DNA from: DATLGD01 sp035540755 | Lineage (GTDB): Bacteria; Actinomycetota; Actinomycetes; Mycobacteriales; SCTD01 | DNA length: 9,715 nt | NCBI GenBank assembly: GCA_035540755.1 | Contig: DATLGD010000186.1 | Location: 1-9,715, forward strand | Reading direction: 5' to 3' | Part shown: in pieces, positions 1-5,344 of the stretch | Position numbering within the stretch: position 1 is the first letter of the stretch | Layout: each line of letters begins with the position of its first letter | Notes under the pieces: model-generated | The model's database searches: none | What the model saw: the letters and a program-made list of their open reading frames with translations, nothing else | What the model was told of the DNA's origin: nothing | Program-made: the position numbers and the translations under genes

Positions 1-1
1 G

Positions 2-64
2 GCGGGCACCGCGAACGACCCCATCCTGTTCGTCACCGACGAGGACGACACGGGGGGCGTGTGA
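2..64 (+). CDS. 3' end of an unidentified gene, probably phage-derived
   Basis: Only the last 20 codons are in the window, ending ...NDPILFVTDEDDTGGV and a TGA at 62-64. The fragment is too short to name. Its stop overlaps the ATG of the next gene (TGATG), so the two are almost certainly one translationally coupled unit. Because the next gene looks like a small phage head or connector protein, this one is probably a phage structural gene such as a capsid or decoration protein; that is inference from context only. The start lies left of the window. Confidence 0.5.
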   Translation, partial: AGTANDPILFVTDEDDTGGV

Positions 65-441
65 TGACCCGCGACGAGGCCCTGAAGCGGCTGGCCGCCA
101 TGACCGCCGCGACCTCCAGGCCGGTCCTGAGCGACGAGGACCTGGGGGCGCTGCTCGACCAGTACGCCGTCGTGGACCCAGAAGGGCGCGCGCCGCAGGA
201 CGATGGCTGGACCGGGGCGTGGCTGCTGAACCCGGCCGCCGCCGAGGGTTGGCGCTGGAAGGCCGGTCGGGTGGCCGGGGACTTCACGTTCAGCGCCGAC
301 GACGCCCGCTACGACAAGGGCTCCGTTCTGGCGAACTGCGAGCGCATGGTGGCCCTCTACGCCGCGAAGGACGTGGGCGTGATCGGTCCGCGCGCCGACG
401 CCTCCTCCTGGGCGACGACGCGCCTCATGGTCAGCGGCTAA
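64..441 (+). CDS. Small phage-like protein, possible head-tail connector
   Basis: A 125-residue acidic, soluble protein. An in-frame GTG lies one codon earlier, but the ATG at 64 is preferred because it overlaps the upstream stop as TGATG, a typical coupled start. The middle part, DLNPAAAEGWRWKAG-like in character (here LLNPAAAEGWRWKAG followed by VAGDFTFSADDARYDK), and the helical end with a Cys-Glu-Arg-Met segment resemble, as I remember them, short proteins encoded just after capsid genes in actinobacterial prophages, often annotated as hypothetical or head-to-tail adaptor. No catalytic motif, signal peptide or membrane segment is visible. No tail gene follows: transcription direction flips straight after the stop. 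The phage assignment is moderate; the exact connector role is a guess. Confidence 0.55.
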   Translation: MTRDEALKRLAAMTAATSRPVLSDEDLGALLDQYAVVDPEGRAPQDDGWTGAWLLNPAAAEGWRWKAGRVAGDFTFSADDARYDKGSVLANCERMVALYAAKDVGVIGPRADASSWATTRLMVSG

Positions 442-447
442 CGGCAC

Positions 448-714
448 TTATCCGCTGTTCACGAGGGCGAGGATGGGGCCGTACACGCGCTCGGCGAGCG
501 CGGCGTGGTCTTCGCGCTCCGTCGCGTAGTAGCCGTACTCCAAGTCGCTGTCCGCCTGGCGAAGAAGCGTCAGCAGTTCCGGCTGCGCGTTGTCGAGTGT
601 CATAGCCACCTGGGATGCGACCCGTGACAGGTCGAGCAGTGTGGCGTCGCCCGTCTCGAACTCGGCGTAGACCGTGCGAAGGCGCTCCGTGACCCGCGCC
701 GTGTACTCGTCCAC
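448..714 (-). CDS. Hypothetical 88-aa helical protein in the element
   Basis: An 88-residue protein starting at GTG (714-712), convergent with the connector-like gene with only six bases between their stops. I do not recognise the family. It has protein-like composition (Leu, Glu, Asp, Ala and Tyr rich, few Pro or Arg), unlike the antisense frames around it, and looks almost entirely alpha-helical; segments such as LLDLSRVASQVAMTL and EREDHAALAERVYGPILALV have amphipathic spacing. There is no membrane segment or signal peptide. No clear Shine-Dalgarno sequence precedes the GTG, so the start is uncertain. Its place near the end of an integrated element, in the opposite direction to the structural gene, suits an accessory (cargo) gene. 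Confidence 0.55.
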   Translation of the reverse strand: MDEYTARVTERLRTVYAEFETGDATLLDLSRVASQVAMTLDNAQPELLTLLRQADSDLEYGYYATEREDHAALAERVYGPILALVNSG

Positions 715-763
715 CGACCGAGGCTAACGCCGGATAGCCGCCCCGGGTGCAGCCGATGGTGGG

Positions 764-1093
764 TCAGTCGAGAGTGGGTGCGCCTGCCTCGGCACGCGCC
801 CTGCCCTGGTCCAGCGCGGCCAGGAACCGGGCCTGCGGGGACGTGCCGATCTCTCCGTCCCAGGCGACCGCGTAGAGCCCGTTCCAGGGGATCAGGGTCG
901 CCTCGGAGTGCAGGTCGATCAGGCGCACGGTCACGATCGGGAAGACCCGCCCGAGCGCGCCGACGGGCCTGCGCGGGTCCTCCCAGAGATCGACCACGCC
1001 GCTGCCCCCGGCGAGGGTGCCGACGTAGACCAGTTCGACGTGGCGCAGGTCCCCGTCGCCGGCCTCCCAGGCCGGGCGGTCCTCCAGGGTCAC
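764..1093 (-). CDS. Hypothetical 109-aa protein, second gene of an overlapping pair
   Basis: Read from a GTG at 1093-1091, this gives 109 residues beginning VTLEDRPAWEAG. The open frame runs further upstream, but that extension is Arg/Pro/Gly-rich shadow of the neighbouring gene, and GTG 1093 overlaps the neighbour's TGA as GTGA, the usual sign of coupling. The protein alternates hydrophobic residues in a way that suggests a small beta-rich domain (VELVYVGTL, VFPIVTVRLIDL, GLYAVAWDG) followed by a C-terminal helix (ARFLAALDQGRARAE). I do not recognise a family, and there is no signal peptide or membrane helix. Its partner is the 88-residue protein directly upstream, and the two probably act together or are at least co-expressed. 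Confidence 0.6.
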   Translation of the reverse strand: MTLEDRPAWEAGDGDLRHVELVYVGTLAGGSGVVDLWEDPRRPVGALGRVFPIVTVRLIDLHSEATLIPWNGLYAVAWDGEIGTSPQARFLAALDQGRARAEAGAPTLD

Positions 1094-1356
1094 TGGGCAC
1101 CGCCGGTAGGCCGGTACGGGCCGTGAACGTGCCAGCCCTGCGCGCGCGCCCAGACCGCCACCACGTCCGGCTCGGCCAGGCCCTCCTGCGGGTCTCGGCG
1201 CGGGCCCGGGAGCCCCCACTGGACGTGGCAGGTGCCATCGGTGTCCCACCACCACCGCGCCCAGCCCCGCCTGGTGTCCGCCGGGTCCACGAAGGCCATG
1301 AGGGACGGGGCCGTGGGCGGAGGCCAGACCTGGGTGAAGACGGGGTCGCCGGTCAC
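1090..1356 (-). CDS. Hypothetical 88-aa Trp-rich protein, first gene of an overlapping pair
   Basis: An 88-residue protein starting VTGDPVFTQVWPPP at GTG 1356-1354. A GGAGG sits 10 bases upstream on the minus strand (around 1367-1371), which supports this start over the internal Met. It is rich in tryptophan (GWARWWWDTDG, HVQWGL, VAVWARAQGWHV). The final third, DVVAVWARAQGWHVHGPYRP, vaguely recalls the DNA-contacting helix and loop of Lsr2-type proteins, but the Arg-Gly-Arg hook is absent, so I do not call it that. Its stop overlaps the next gene's start by four bases. It is the gene nearest the element's junction with the DUF2461 gene and is read inward from that junction, a common place for accessory genes in prophages. 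Confidence 0.6.
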   Translation of the reverse strand: MTGDPVFTQVWPPPTAPSLMAFVDPADTRRGWARWWWDTDGTCHVQWGLPGPRRDPQEGLAEPDVVAVWARAQGWHVHGPYRPTGGAQ

Positions 1357-1404
1357 GCTGCGTGTACCTCCAACCGGAACGGCACAGCGGCAGCGTGCCC
1401 CCCA

Positions 1405-1425
1405 AATCGGGGCGTCAAGACCCCC
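1405..1425. other. Candidate attachment-site junction (element / DUF2461 gene)
   Basis: DUF2461 homology begins at KTPYKT (codons from 1417) and stops abruptly upstream of it. In family members I recall, the preceding residues are of the type RFSKDKTPYKT, whereas here the frame reads PPNRGVKTPYKT. The crossover is therefore near 1413-1418, in or next to CAAGACCCC. A short dyad, GCCCC (1397-1401) and GGGGC (1409-1413), lies on the element side. Integration inside a protein-coding gene rather than a tRNA would fit a serine integrase, but no integrase is in the window, and the exact core cannot be fixed without the other end. Confidence 0.45.
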
Positions 1426-1866
1426 TACAAGACCGCCGCCGCGGCGGCGATCGGCGACGACGTGCAGGGCGGGCTGTACGTGCAGCTGTCGGCCGACGGC
1501 CTGCTGGTGGCCGGTGGCGCCCACGGCCTGGCCACCGACCAGGCGCGCCGGCTGCGCGCGGCGATCGCCGAGGACCGGCCCGGCTCGGCGCTGGTGCGGC
1601 TGCTCGACGGCCTGCGTGCGGCGGGCTTCACGGTCGAGGGCGACCGGCTGAAGCGGGTCCCCGGTGAGTTCGGCGCCGACCATCCCCGGGCCGACCTGCT
1701 GACGCTCAAGACGCTGTGGGCCTTCCGGCACCTGGAGCCCGGGGACTGGCTGCACGGACCCGGCGCCAGGGATGTCGTCGCCGACGCCTGGCGGCGGGTG
1801 CAGCCGCTCAACGACTGGCTGCGCGAGCACGTCGGCCCGAGCCGGGCCGAGCGGTCCCGGCGGTAG
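1414..1866 (+). pseudogene. DUF2461 / TIGR02453 family gene, 5' part missing
   Basis: The last ~150 codons of a DUF2461-family gene, ending at TAG 1864-1866. Recognisable family segments follow in order: TPYKTAAAAAIG, GGLYVQLSADGLLVAGG, LRAAIAEDRPGSAL, AAGFTVEGDRLKRVP, ADHPRADLLTLKTL and a C-terminal helix ending DWLREHVG. Full-length members have roughly 210-220 residues, so about 70-80 N-terminal residues are absent. The frame is open upstream, but the sequence there is shadow of element genes on the other strand. There is no good start or ribosome site at the break; the first in-frame GTG (1462) lies inside the domain. The biochemical function of the family is not established. It is most simply explained as a gene split by integration, with its 5' part at the far end of the element. 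Confidence 0.75.
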
Positions 1867-1932
1867 GAGGGGCCGGGGGCCGGTCGGGGTAGGACAGGCG
1901 GACGGCGCACGAGGTCCGGGGAGGTGTTCGGC
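1867..1932. other. Short intergenic leader of the transporter gene
   Basis: This stretch separates the DUF2461 remnant from the transporter gene. It holds a strong purine-rich ribosome site, GGGGAGG at 1918-1924, eight bases before GTG 1933. I see no convincing -35/-10 pair and no terminator hairpin, so transcription may read through from upstream. Confidence 0.4.
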
Positions 1933-3069
1933 GTGGAGGAGCTGCTGCTGCGGCCGCTCGCCGACGCGTTCCTGCAGGTCGGCGTGGCGGTCGCGGTGCT
2001 CGCCGCCGTCGTCGCCTGGGCCCGGGTGCGCTTCGGCGGCCGGGGCCTCGACGTCCTCGTCCGGCACCGGCGGGCGGCGCCGGCGGTCGGCGCGCTGCTC
2101 GGCGTCACCCCCGGGTGCGGCGGGGCGATCCTCGCCGCCGGCCTGTACCTCAAGGGCCGCGCCTCCTACGGCACGGCGGTCGCGGCGCTGACAGCCACGA
2201 TGGGCGACGCCTCGTTCGTGCTGATCGCCGTCGACCCTCAGCTGGCCGTGGTGGTGCACGGGCTGCTGCTCGCCGTCGGCACCGTCACCGGCTACGCCGT
2301 CGACGCTGTCGGGCTCGACCCTCGTGCCCGGCGCAGCGCTCCGGCCCTGGCGGCGCACGAGCCGGTCGGAGCGGCGACGGCCGGCACCGGCCTGCCCACG
2401 GCTGCGGTCGCGTTCTCACCGCCGCGCGCCGAGGCGCCGCCCGCCGTGCGGCCCACCGGTCGGCAGCGGCTGCCGCTGCCGCACGCCCTGCTGTGGCTGA
2501 CCGCCCTGGTCGGCGCGCTGCTCGCCGTCCCCGCCGCCTTCGCGCTGTTCGACCCGGTGTCGGCCCCCGTCCGCCTGCTGGGCGTCGACCTGTGGCTCGC
2601 CGTCGGCGTCGCCGGCTTCGCGGCCTGCACGTGGCTGTTCGCCGCCTCCGGCTTCCGGCTCCGCCACGAGGACGACGAGGTGCCCGCCGAGCTGTCCGCG
2701 GCCCTGTCGCACGGCGCGGTGGAGACCGCGTTCGTCGTGTTCTGGGTGTCGGTGGCCTTCGTCGCCTTCGAGCTCTTCTCGGCGGTCAGCCCCTGGGACG
2801 GGTCCTCGCTGGCGCTCGCCGGGCTGGTCGGTGTGCTGGTCGGCGCGGCGGTCGCGCTCATCCCGGGCTGCGGGACGCAGATCGCGTTCACCGGCCTCTA
2901 CGCCGCCGGCGCCCTGCCGCTGCCGGCGCTGCTGGCCAACGCGGTGGCCCAGGACGGCGACGCCCTCCTGCCGATGCTCGCCCACGACCGGCGGGCGGCG
3001 GTCGTGACGACGGTGCTGACGACCGTGCCGGCGGTGCTCGTCGGGGCCGCCGCGCTGCTGGTGCGGTAG
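1933..3069 (+). CDS. Putative manganese/heavy-metal exporter (ArsP_2-like membrane protein)
   Basis: A 378-residue integral membrane protein resembling the ArsP_2 family (putative 10-TM heavy-metal exporters, often annotated as putative manganese transporter). GTG 1933 is preferred over GTG 1924 because GGGGAGG (1918-1924) is then eight bases away, while it touches the earlier codon. The protein is an internal duplication. The first half has PGCGG (about residues 60-64), then GLY, then GDA (91-93); the second half has PGCGT (311-315), GLY, then GDA (342-344), with exactly the same PGCG-to-GDA spacing. Hydrophobic segments surround both motifs, and a polar Pro/Ala-rich loop of about 40 residues (roughly 130-170) separates the halves. 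Substrate is inferred from family naming only. Its stop lies 3 bases from the stop of the convergent hydrolase. Confidence 0.75.
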   Translation: MEELLLRPLADAFLQVGVAVAVLAAVVAWARVRFGGRGLDVLVRHRRAAPAVGALLGVTPGCGGAILAAGLYLKGRASYGTAVAALTATMGDASFVLIAVDPQLAVVVHGLLLAVGTVTGYAVDAVGLDPRARRSAPALAAHEPVGAATAGTGLPTAAVAFSPPRAEAPPAVRPTGRQRLPLPHALLWLTALVGALLAVPAAFALFDPVSAPVRLLGVDLWLAVGVAGFAACTWLFAASGFRLRHEDDEVPAELSAALSHGAVETAFVVFWVSVAFVAFELFSAVSPWDGSSLALAGLVGVLVGAAVALIPGCGTQIAFTGLYAAGALPLPALLANAVAQDGDALLPMLAHDRRAAVVTTVLTTVPAVLVGAAALLVR

Positions 3070-3072
3070 CGG

Positions 3073-3927
3073 CTACAGCCGGGTCAGCGCAGCACGGAGG
3101 GCGTCGACTGCGGCCGAGGCGGGCTCGAGGTGCTCGAAGTGCCCACCGGGCAGCCGCTCGAGCCGCGCCTGGTCACCCGCCGCGGTCGCCTCGCGCACGA
3201 ACCGGTCGCTCTGCTCGATCGGCACGATGCCGTCGTCGGCGCCGTGCAGGCAGACCGACGGCACGCCGGTCGGGAGCAGCGCCACCGGGTCCGCCACGGC
3301 GTACCGCTCGGGGACCTCGTCCGGCTCACCGCCGAGCAGCGCCTGCACCGCTCCCCCGCCGAGCCCCTGCCGGGCGCCGGCCTCCAGCGCGGCCACCGGG
3401 GCCTGCGCGACGACCAGGCTCGGGCGAGGCCCTCGTGGCGCCGCGCCGGGAGCCCCGGCCGGGAGGCGGTGGCGGGCCGCCAGCCACAGCGCGAGGTGGC
3501 CGCCGGCGGAGTGCCCGACGACCGCGACCCGGTCCGGATCGACCCGGCCGGCGTGGGTGCCGGTGCCGAGCAGGTCGTAGGCCGCGGCGGCGTCGGTGAG
3601 CGTCGTCGGCCACGGCTGCGACGACGGCCGGTAGTCGACGTTCCAGACCAGGAACCCTCGGCCGACCAGATCGGCCGCCACGGCGTCCTCGAGGCTGCGG
3701 TCGAAGCCCGGGCGCCAGAAGCCGCCGTGCACCAGCACGACCGTCGGCAGACGTCCGGTTCCGGCCGGCACCCACCACTCGCCGTCCTGCTGGCGGGCGT
3801 CGCCGCAGCGGTCGACGGTGCGCTGCACGCCCTCGGGGACGTCGACGCCGGAGCGCAGGCCGAAGAAGGCAGCGGTGCCGGCCGCGGCGGCGCCGAGCCC
3901 GCCGAGCAGCGCCCGCCGTCTGGTCAT
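3073..3927 (-). CDS. Tat-exported alpha/beta hydrolase (esterase-like)
   Basis: A 284-residue alpha/beta-hydrolase. The start at ATG 3927-3925 is chosen because a GGGAGGGGAG lies eight bases upstream and the protein then opens with TRRRALLGGLGAAAAG, a twin-arginine signal, so it is probably exported. Visible catalytic parts are the oxyanion-hole HGGFW (67-71), the nucleophile elbow GHSAGG with Ser140, the acid in HGADDGIVP (Asp232) and the base in PGGHFEHL (His263). HGG(F/Y)W and GHSAGG occur in BD-FAE-like esterases and kynurenine-formamidase-like enzymes, so substrate cannot be set from sequence. A longer frame to 3960 would run through the upstream dyad and is not supported by a ribosome site. 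Confidence 0.85.
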   Translation of the reverse strand: MTRRRALLGGLGAAAAGTAAFFGLRSGVDVPEGVQRTVDRCGDARQQDGEWWVPAGTGRLPTVVLVHGGFWRPGFDRSLEDAVAADLVGRGFLVWNVDYRPSSQPWPTTLTDAAAAYDLLGTGTHAGRVDPDRVAVVGHSAGGHLALWLAARHRLPAGAPGAAPRGPRPSLVVAQAPVAALEAGARQGLGGGAVQALLGGEPDEVPERYAVADPVALLPTGVPSVCLHGADDGIVPIEQSDRFVREATAAGDQARLERLPGGHFEHLEPASAAVDALRAALTRL

Positions 3928-3942
3928 CACCGACACTCCCCT

Positions 3943-3981
3943 CCCGGAAATCAACAGCACCCTGGTGCTGTGGATTTCGGG
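3943..3981. terminator. Imperfect dyad between two minus-strand genes
   Basis: The arms are 3943-3960 and 3965-3981 around a four-base loop. They match at 16 positions, with one bulged G and one A/C mismatch; the inner part CAGCAC/GTGCTG is perfect. It lies just after the stop of the TPR-like gene and before the ribosome site of the hydrolase gene. There is no T-tract after it on the minus strand. It could be a T-less terminator for the upstream gene or a regulator binding site for the hydrolase gene. Confidence 0.55.
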
Positions 3982-3990
3982 AACGGGGGG

Positions 3991-4452
3991 TCAGCGGTTC
4001 GGTCCGGCCTCGCGCTCGGCCTGCTCGAGGGCGACCGCGCGGCGCATCGCCCGCCGTCCGGCGCTGCTGTCCCTGGCGTCGGAGTAGGCCAGCGCCAGCC
4101 GGAACCAGGCGCGCCAGTCCTGCGGCGCGGCCTCGGTCTCGGCTTTGCGCCGCGCGAACTGGCGCTCGGCCGCCTCGGCCGGCAGTCGACCGCTGGGCAG
4201 CCGCTCGGGCAGCTCCTCGGGCAGGCCCCCTTCCTCGCCCAACCGCCGGCCGAGCCGCTCGCTGGCAGCGGCCAGGCGCACCTCGCCGGCCACGAGCACC
4301 AGCCCGACGACCACGAGCAGCAGCACGCCGACGCCGACGCCGACCTGCACCAGGTCCCCGGTGCGGAGCAGGGAGAACCCGGTCAGCGCCATCGCGCTCG
4401 ACACCATCAGCGCGACGGCGACGACGAACAGCGCCCCGGCCCGGTGCCTCAC
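3991..4452 (-). CDS. Small membrane-anchored TPR-like protein
   Basis: A 153-residue protein starting at GTG 4452-4450. Two hydrophobic helices come first (about residues 7-28 and 36-58), then a charged Glu/Arg-rich linker with Pro-Glu-Arg-Leu repeats, then a helical hairpin (about 109-146: DWRAWFRLALAYSDARDSS and RRAMRRAVALEQAE) that reads like a single TPR unit. Similar short, two-helix, TPR-tailed proteins sit near dapB in related actinobacteria as far as I recall; none has a firm function to my knowledge. The tail is probably cytoplasmic and may bind a partner. The ribosome site is weak, and the GTG lies in one copy of a 10-bp direct repeat whose other copy spans the dapB stop. Confidence 0.7.
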   Translation of the reverse strand: MRHRAGALFVVAVALMVSSAMALTGFSLLRTGDLVQVGVGVGVLLLVVVGLVLVAGEVRLAAASERLGRRLGEEGGLPEELPERLPSGRLPAEAAERQFARRKAETEAAPQDWRAWFRLALAYSDARDSSAGRRAMRRAVALEQAEREAGPNR

Positions 4453-4467
4453 CCTGACCCCGCCGAC

Positions 4468-4519
4468 AGGAGCCCTCCTGACGGTTCCGGACCCCGCTGG
4501 AACCGTCGGGAGGGCTCCT
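4468..4519. terminator. Large hairpin 1 downstream of dapB
   Basis: The 21-bp arms at 4468-4488 and 4499-4519 match at 20 of 21 positions, with a 10-base loop. It lies between dapB and the TPR-like gene, both on the minus strand. No T-run follows on the minus strand, so if it ends transcription it does so as a T-less actinobacterial hairpin; it could also stabilise mRNA ends. Confidence 0.75.
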
Positions 4520-4532
4520 GGCGGGCGCGACC

Positions 4533-4582
4533 GGAGCCCTCGCGGCGGTCTCGCACCCGGTCGAGACCGCCGGGAGCGCTCC
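4533..4582. terminator. Large hairpin 2 downstream of dapB
   Basis: The 21-bp arms at 4533-4553 and 4562-4582 match at 19 of 21 positions around an eight-base loop; the inner ten pairs (GGCGGTCTCG / CGAGACCGCC) are perfect. It begins about 20 bases after the dapB stop on the minus strand, so it is the first terminator candidate for the pnp-pepR-dapB transcript. Its outer arm shares GGAGCCCTC with hairpin 1, so the two look related. Confidence 0.75.
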
Positions 4583-4603
4583 TGACGGGGTGGTGGGGGT
4601 GCC

Positions 4604-5344
4604 TCACAGGTCGAGCAGCGCCTCGAGGCCGACGGTGAGGCCGGGGCGCGCGGCGACCTCGCGGCAGCCGAGCAGAACGCCCGGCATGAAGGAGGCGCGG
4701 TCGTAGGAGTCGTGCCGGATCGTCAGGCTCTCCCCCGCGCCGCCGAGCAGCACCTCCTGGTGCGCCACCAGCCCGGCCAGCCGGACGGCGTGCACCGGCA
4801 CCCCGGCGACGTCGGCGCCGCGGGCACCCGGGAGGGACGACGACGTCGCGTCCGGTGCAGGATCCATGCCGCGACGGGCCTCGGCGACCATCTCGGCGGT
4901 GCGGCGCGCGGTGCCGGACGGGGCGTCGGCCTTGTTCGGGTGGTGCAGCTCGACGATCTCGACCGACTCGAAGAAGCGGGCCGCCTGCGCCGCGAACTGC
5001 ATCATGAGCACCGCGGCGATGCCGAAGTTGGGGGCGACGAGCACCCCGACCGACGGCGCGTCGCCGAGCCAGGTGCGCAGCTGACCCAGCCGCTCGTCGT
5101 CGAAGCCGGTGGTGCCGACCACGGCGTGCACGCCGGCGCCGATCGCCGCCTGCAGGTTGCCCATGACGGCGTCGGGAGAGGTGAAGTCCACGGCGACGTC
5201 GGCGCCGGACCAGTCGACCCTGCCCGCGTCCAGGTCGCCGACGTCGTAGCCGCCGGCGAGCTCGAGGTCGTCGGCGGCCTCGACCGCGCGGACCACCTCG
5301 CTGCCCATCCGGCCCTTCGCACCGAGCACCAGCACACGGGTCAT
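4604..5344 (-). CDS. dapB: 4-hydroxy-tetrahydrodipicolinate reductase
   Basis: A 246-residue DapB, the NAD(P)H-dependent reductase that turns 4-hydroxy-tetrahydrodipicolinate into tetrahydrodipicolinate in the lysine and diaminopimelate pathway, hence needed for peptidoglycan. It has the Rossmann loop VLGAKGRMG (about 6-14), GTTGF (77-81), APNFGIA (104-110) and the substrate and catalytic segment ELHHPNKADAPSGT, with His134 and Lys138 at the places of the known catalytic His and Lys. The C-terminal part RLAGLVAHQEVLLG and TIRHDSYDR is very like the mycobacterial enzyme, and the length is normal. ATG 5344 overlaps the peptidase stop as ATGA, with GGAGG seven bases before it, so translation is coupled to the upstream gene. 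Confidence 0.97.
   Translation of the reverse strand: MTRVLVLGAKGRMGSEVVRAVEAADDLELAGGYDVGDLDAGRVDWSGADVAVDFTSPDAVMGNLQAAIGAGVHAVVGTTGFDDERLGQLRTWLGDAPSVGVLVAPNFGIAAVLMMQFAAQAARFFESVEIVELHHPNKADAPSGTARRTAEMVAEARRGMDPAPDATSSSLPGARGADVAGVPVHAVRLAGLVAHQEVLLGGAGESLTIRHDSYDRASFMPGVLLGCREVAARPGLTVGLEALLDL

Larger units (their letters stand above)
4443..4607. repeat. 10-bp direct repeat flanking the two hairpins
   Basis: GGTGCCTCAC occurs exactly at 4443-4452 and 4598-4607. One copy contains the start of the TPR-like gene and the other spans the dapB stop. The 145 bases between hold the two large hairpins. The arrangement looks like a target duplication around a small inserted element, but two short matching stretches in GC-rich DNA can also arise by chance. 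Confidence 0.4.

Noticed and set aside
1090..1160. Lsr2-like DNA-binding end in the 88-aa protein
   Set aside because: Only a loose likeness (WARAQGWHV); the Arg-Gly-Arg minor-groove hook is missing, so no family was assigned.
778..1413. Upstream extension of the DUF2461 frame
   Set aside because: It is open but opposite to two supported minus-strand genes and is Arg/Pro-rich with no DUF2461 N-terminal features, so it was not taken as part of the gene.
1357..2358. Upstream extension of the Trp-rich gene to a 422-codon minus frame
   Set aside because: Beyond GTG 1356 the frame is antisense to the DUF2461 remnant and the transporter, and a good ribosome site supports the GTG.
2115..3599. 494-codon open frame on the plus strand
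   Set aside because: It is an Arg/Ala/Gly-rich +1 shadow of the transporter that runs on opposite the hydrolase.
3130..4638. 502-codon open frame on the plus strand
   Set aside because: It lies across the hydrolase, the TPR-like gene and two hairpins, is Arg/Gly/Pro/His-rich and shows no domain; third-position GC creates such long frames.
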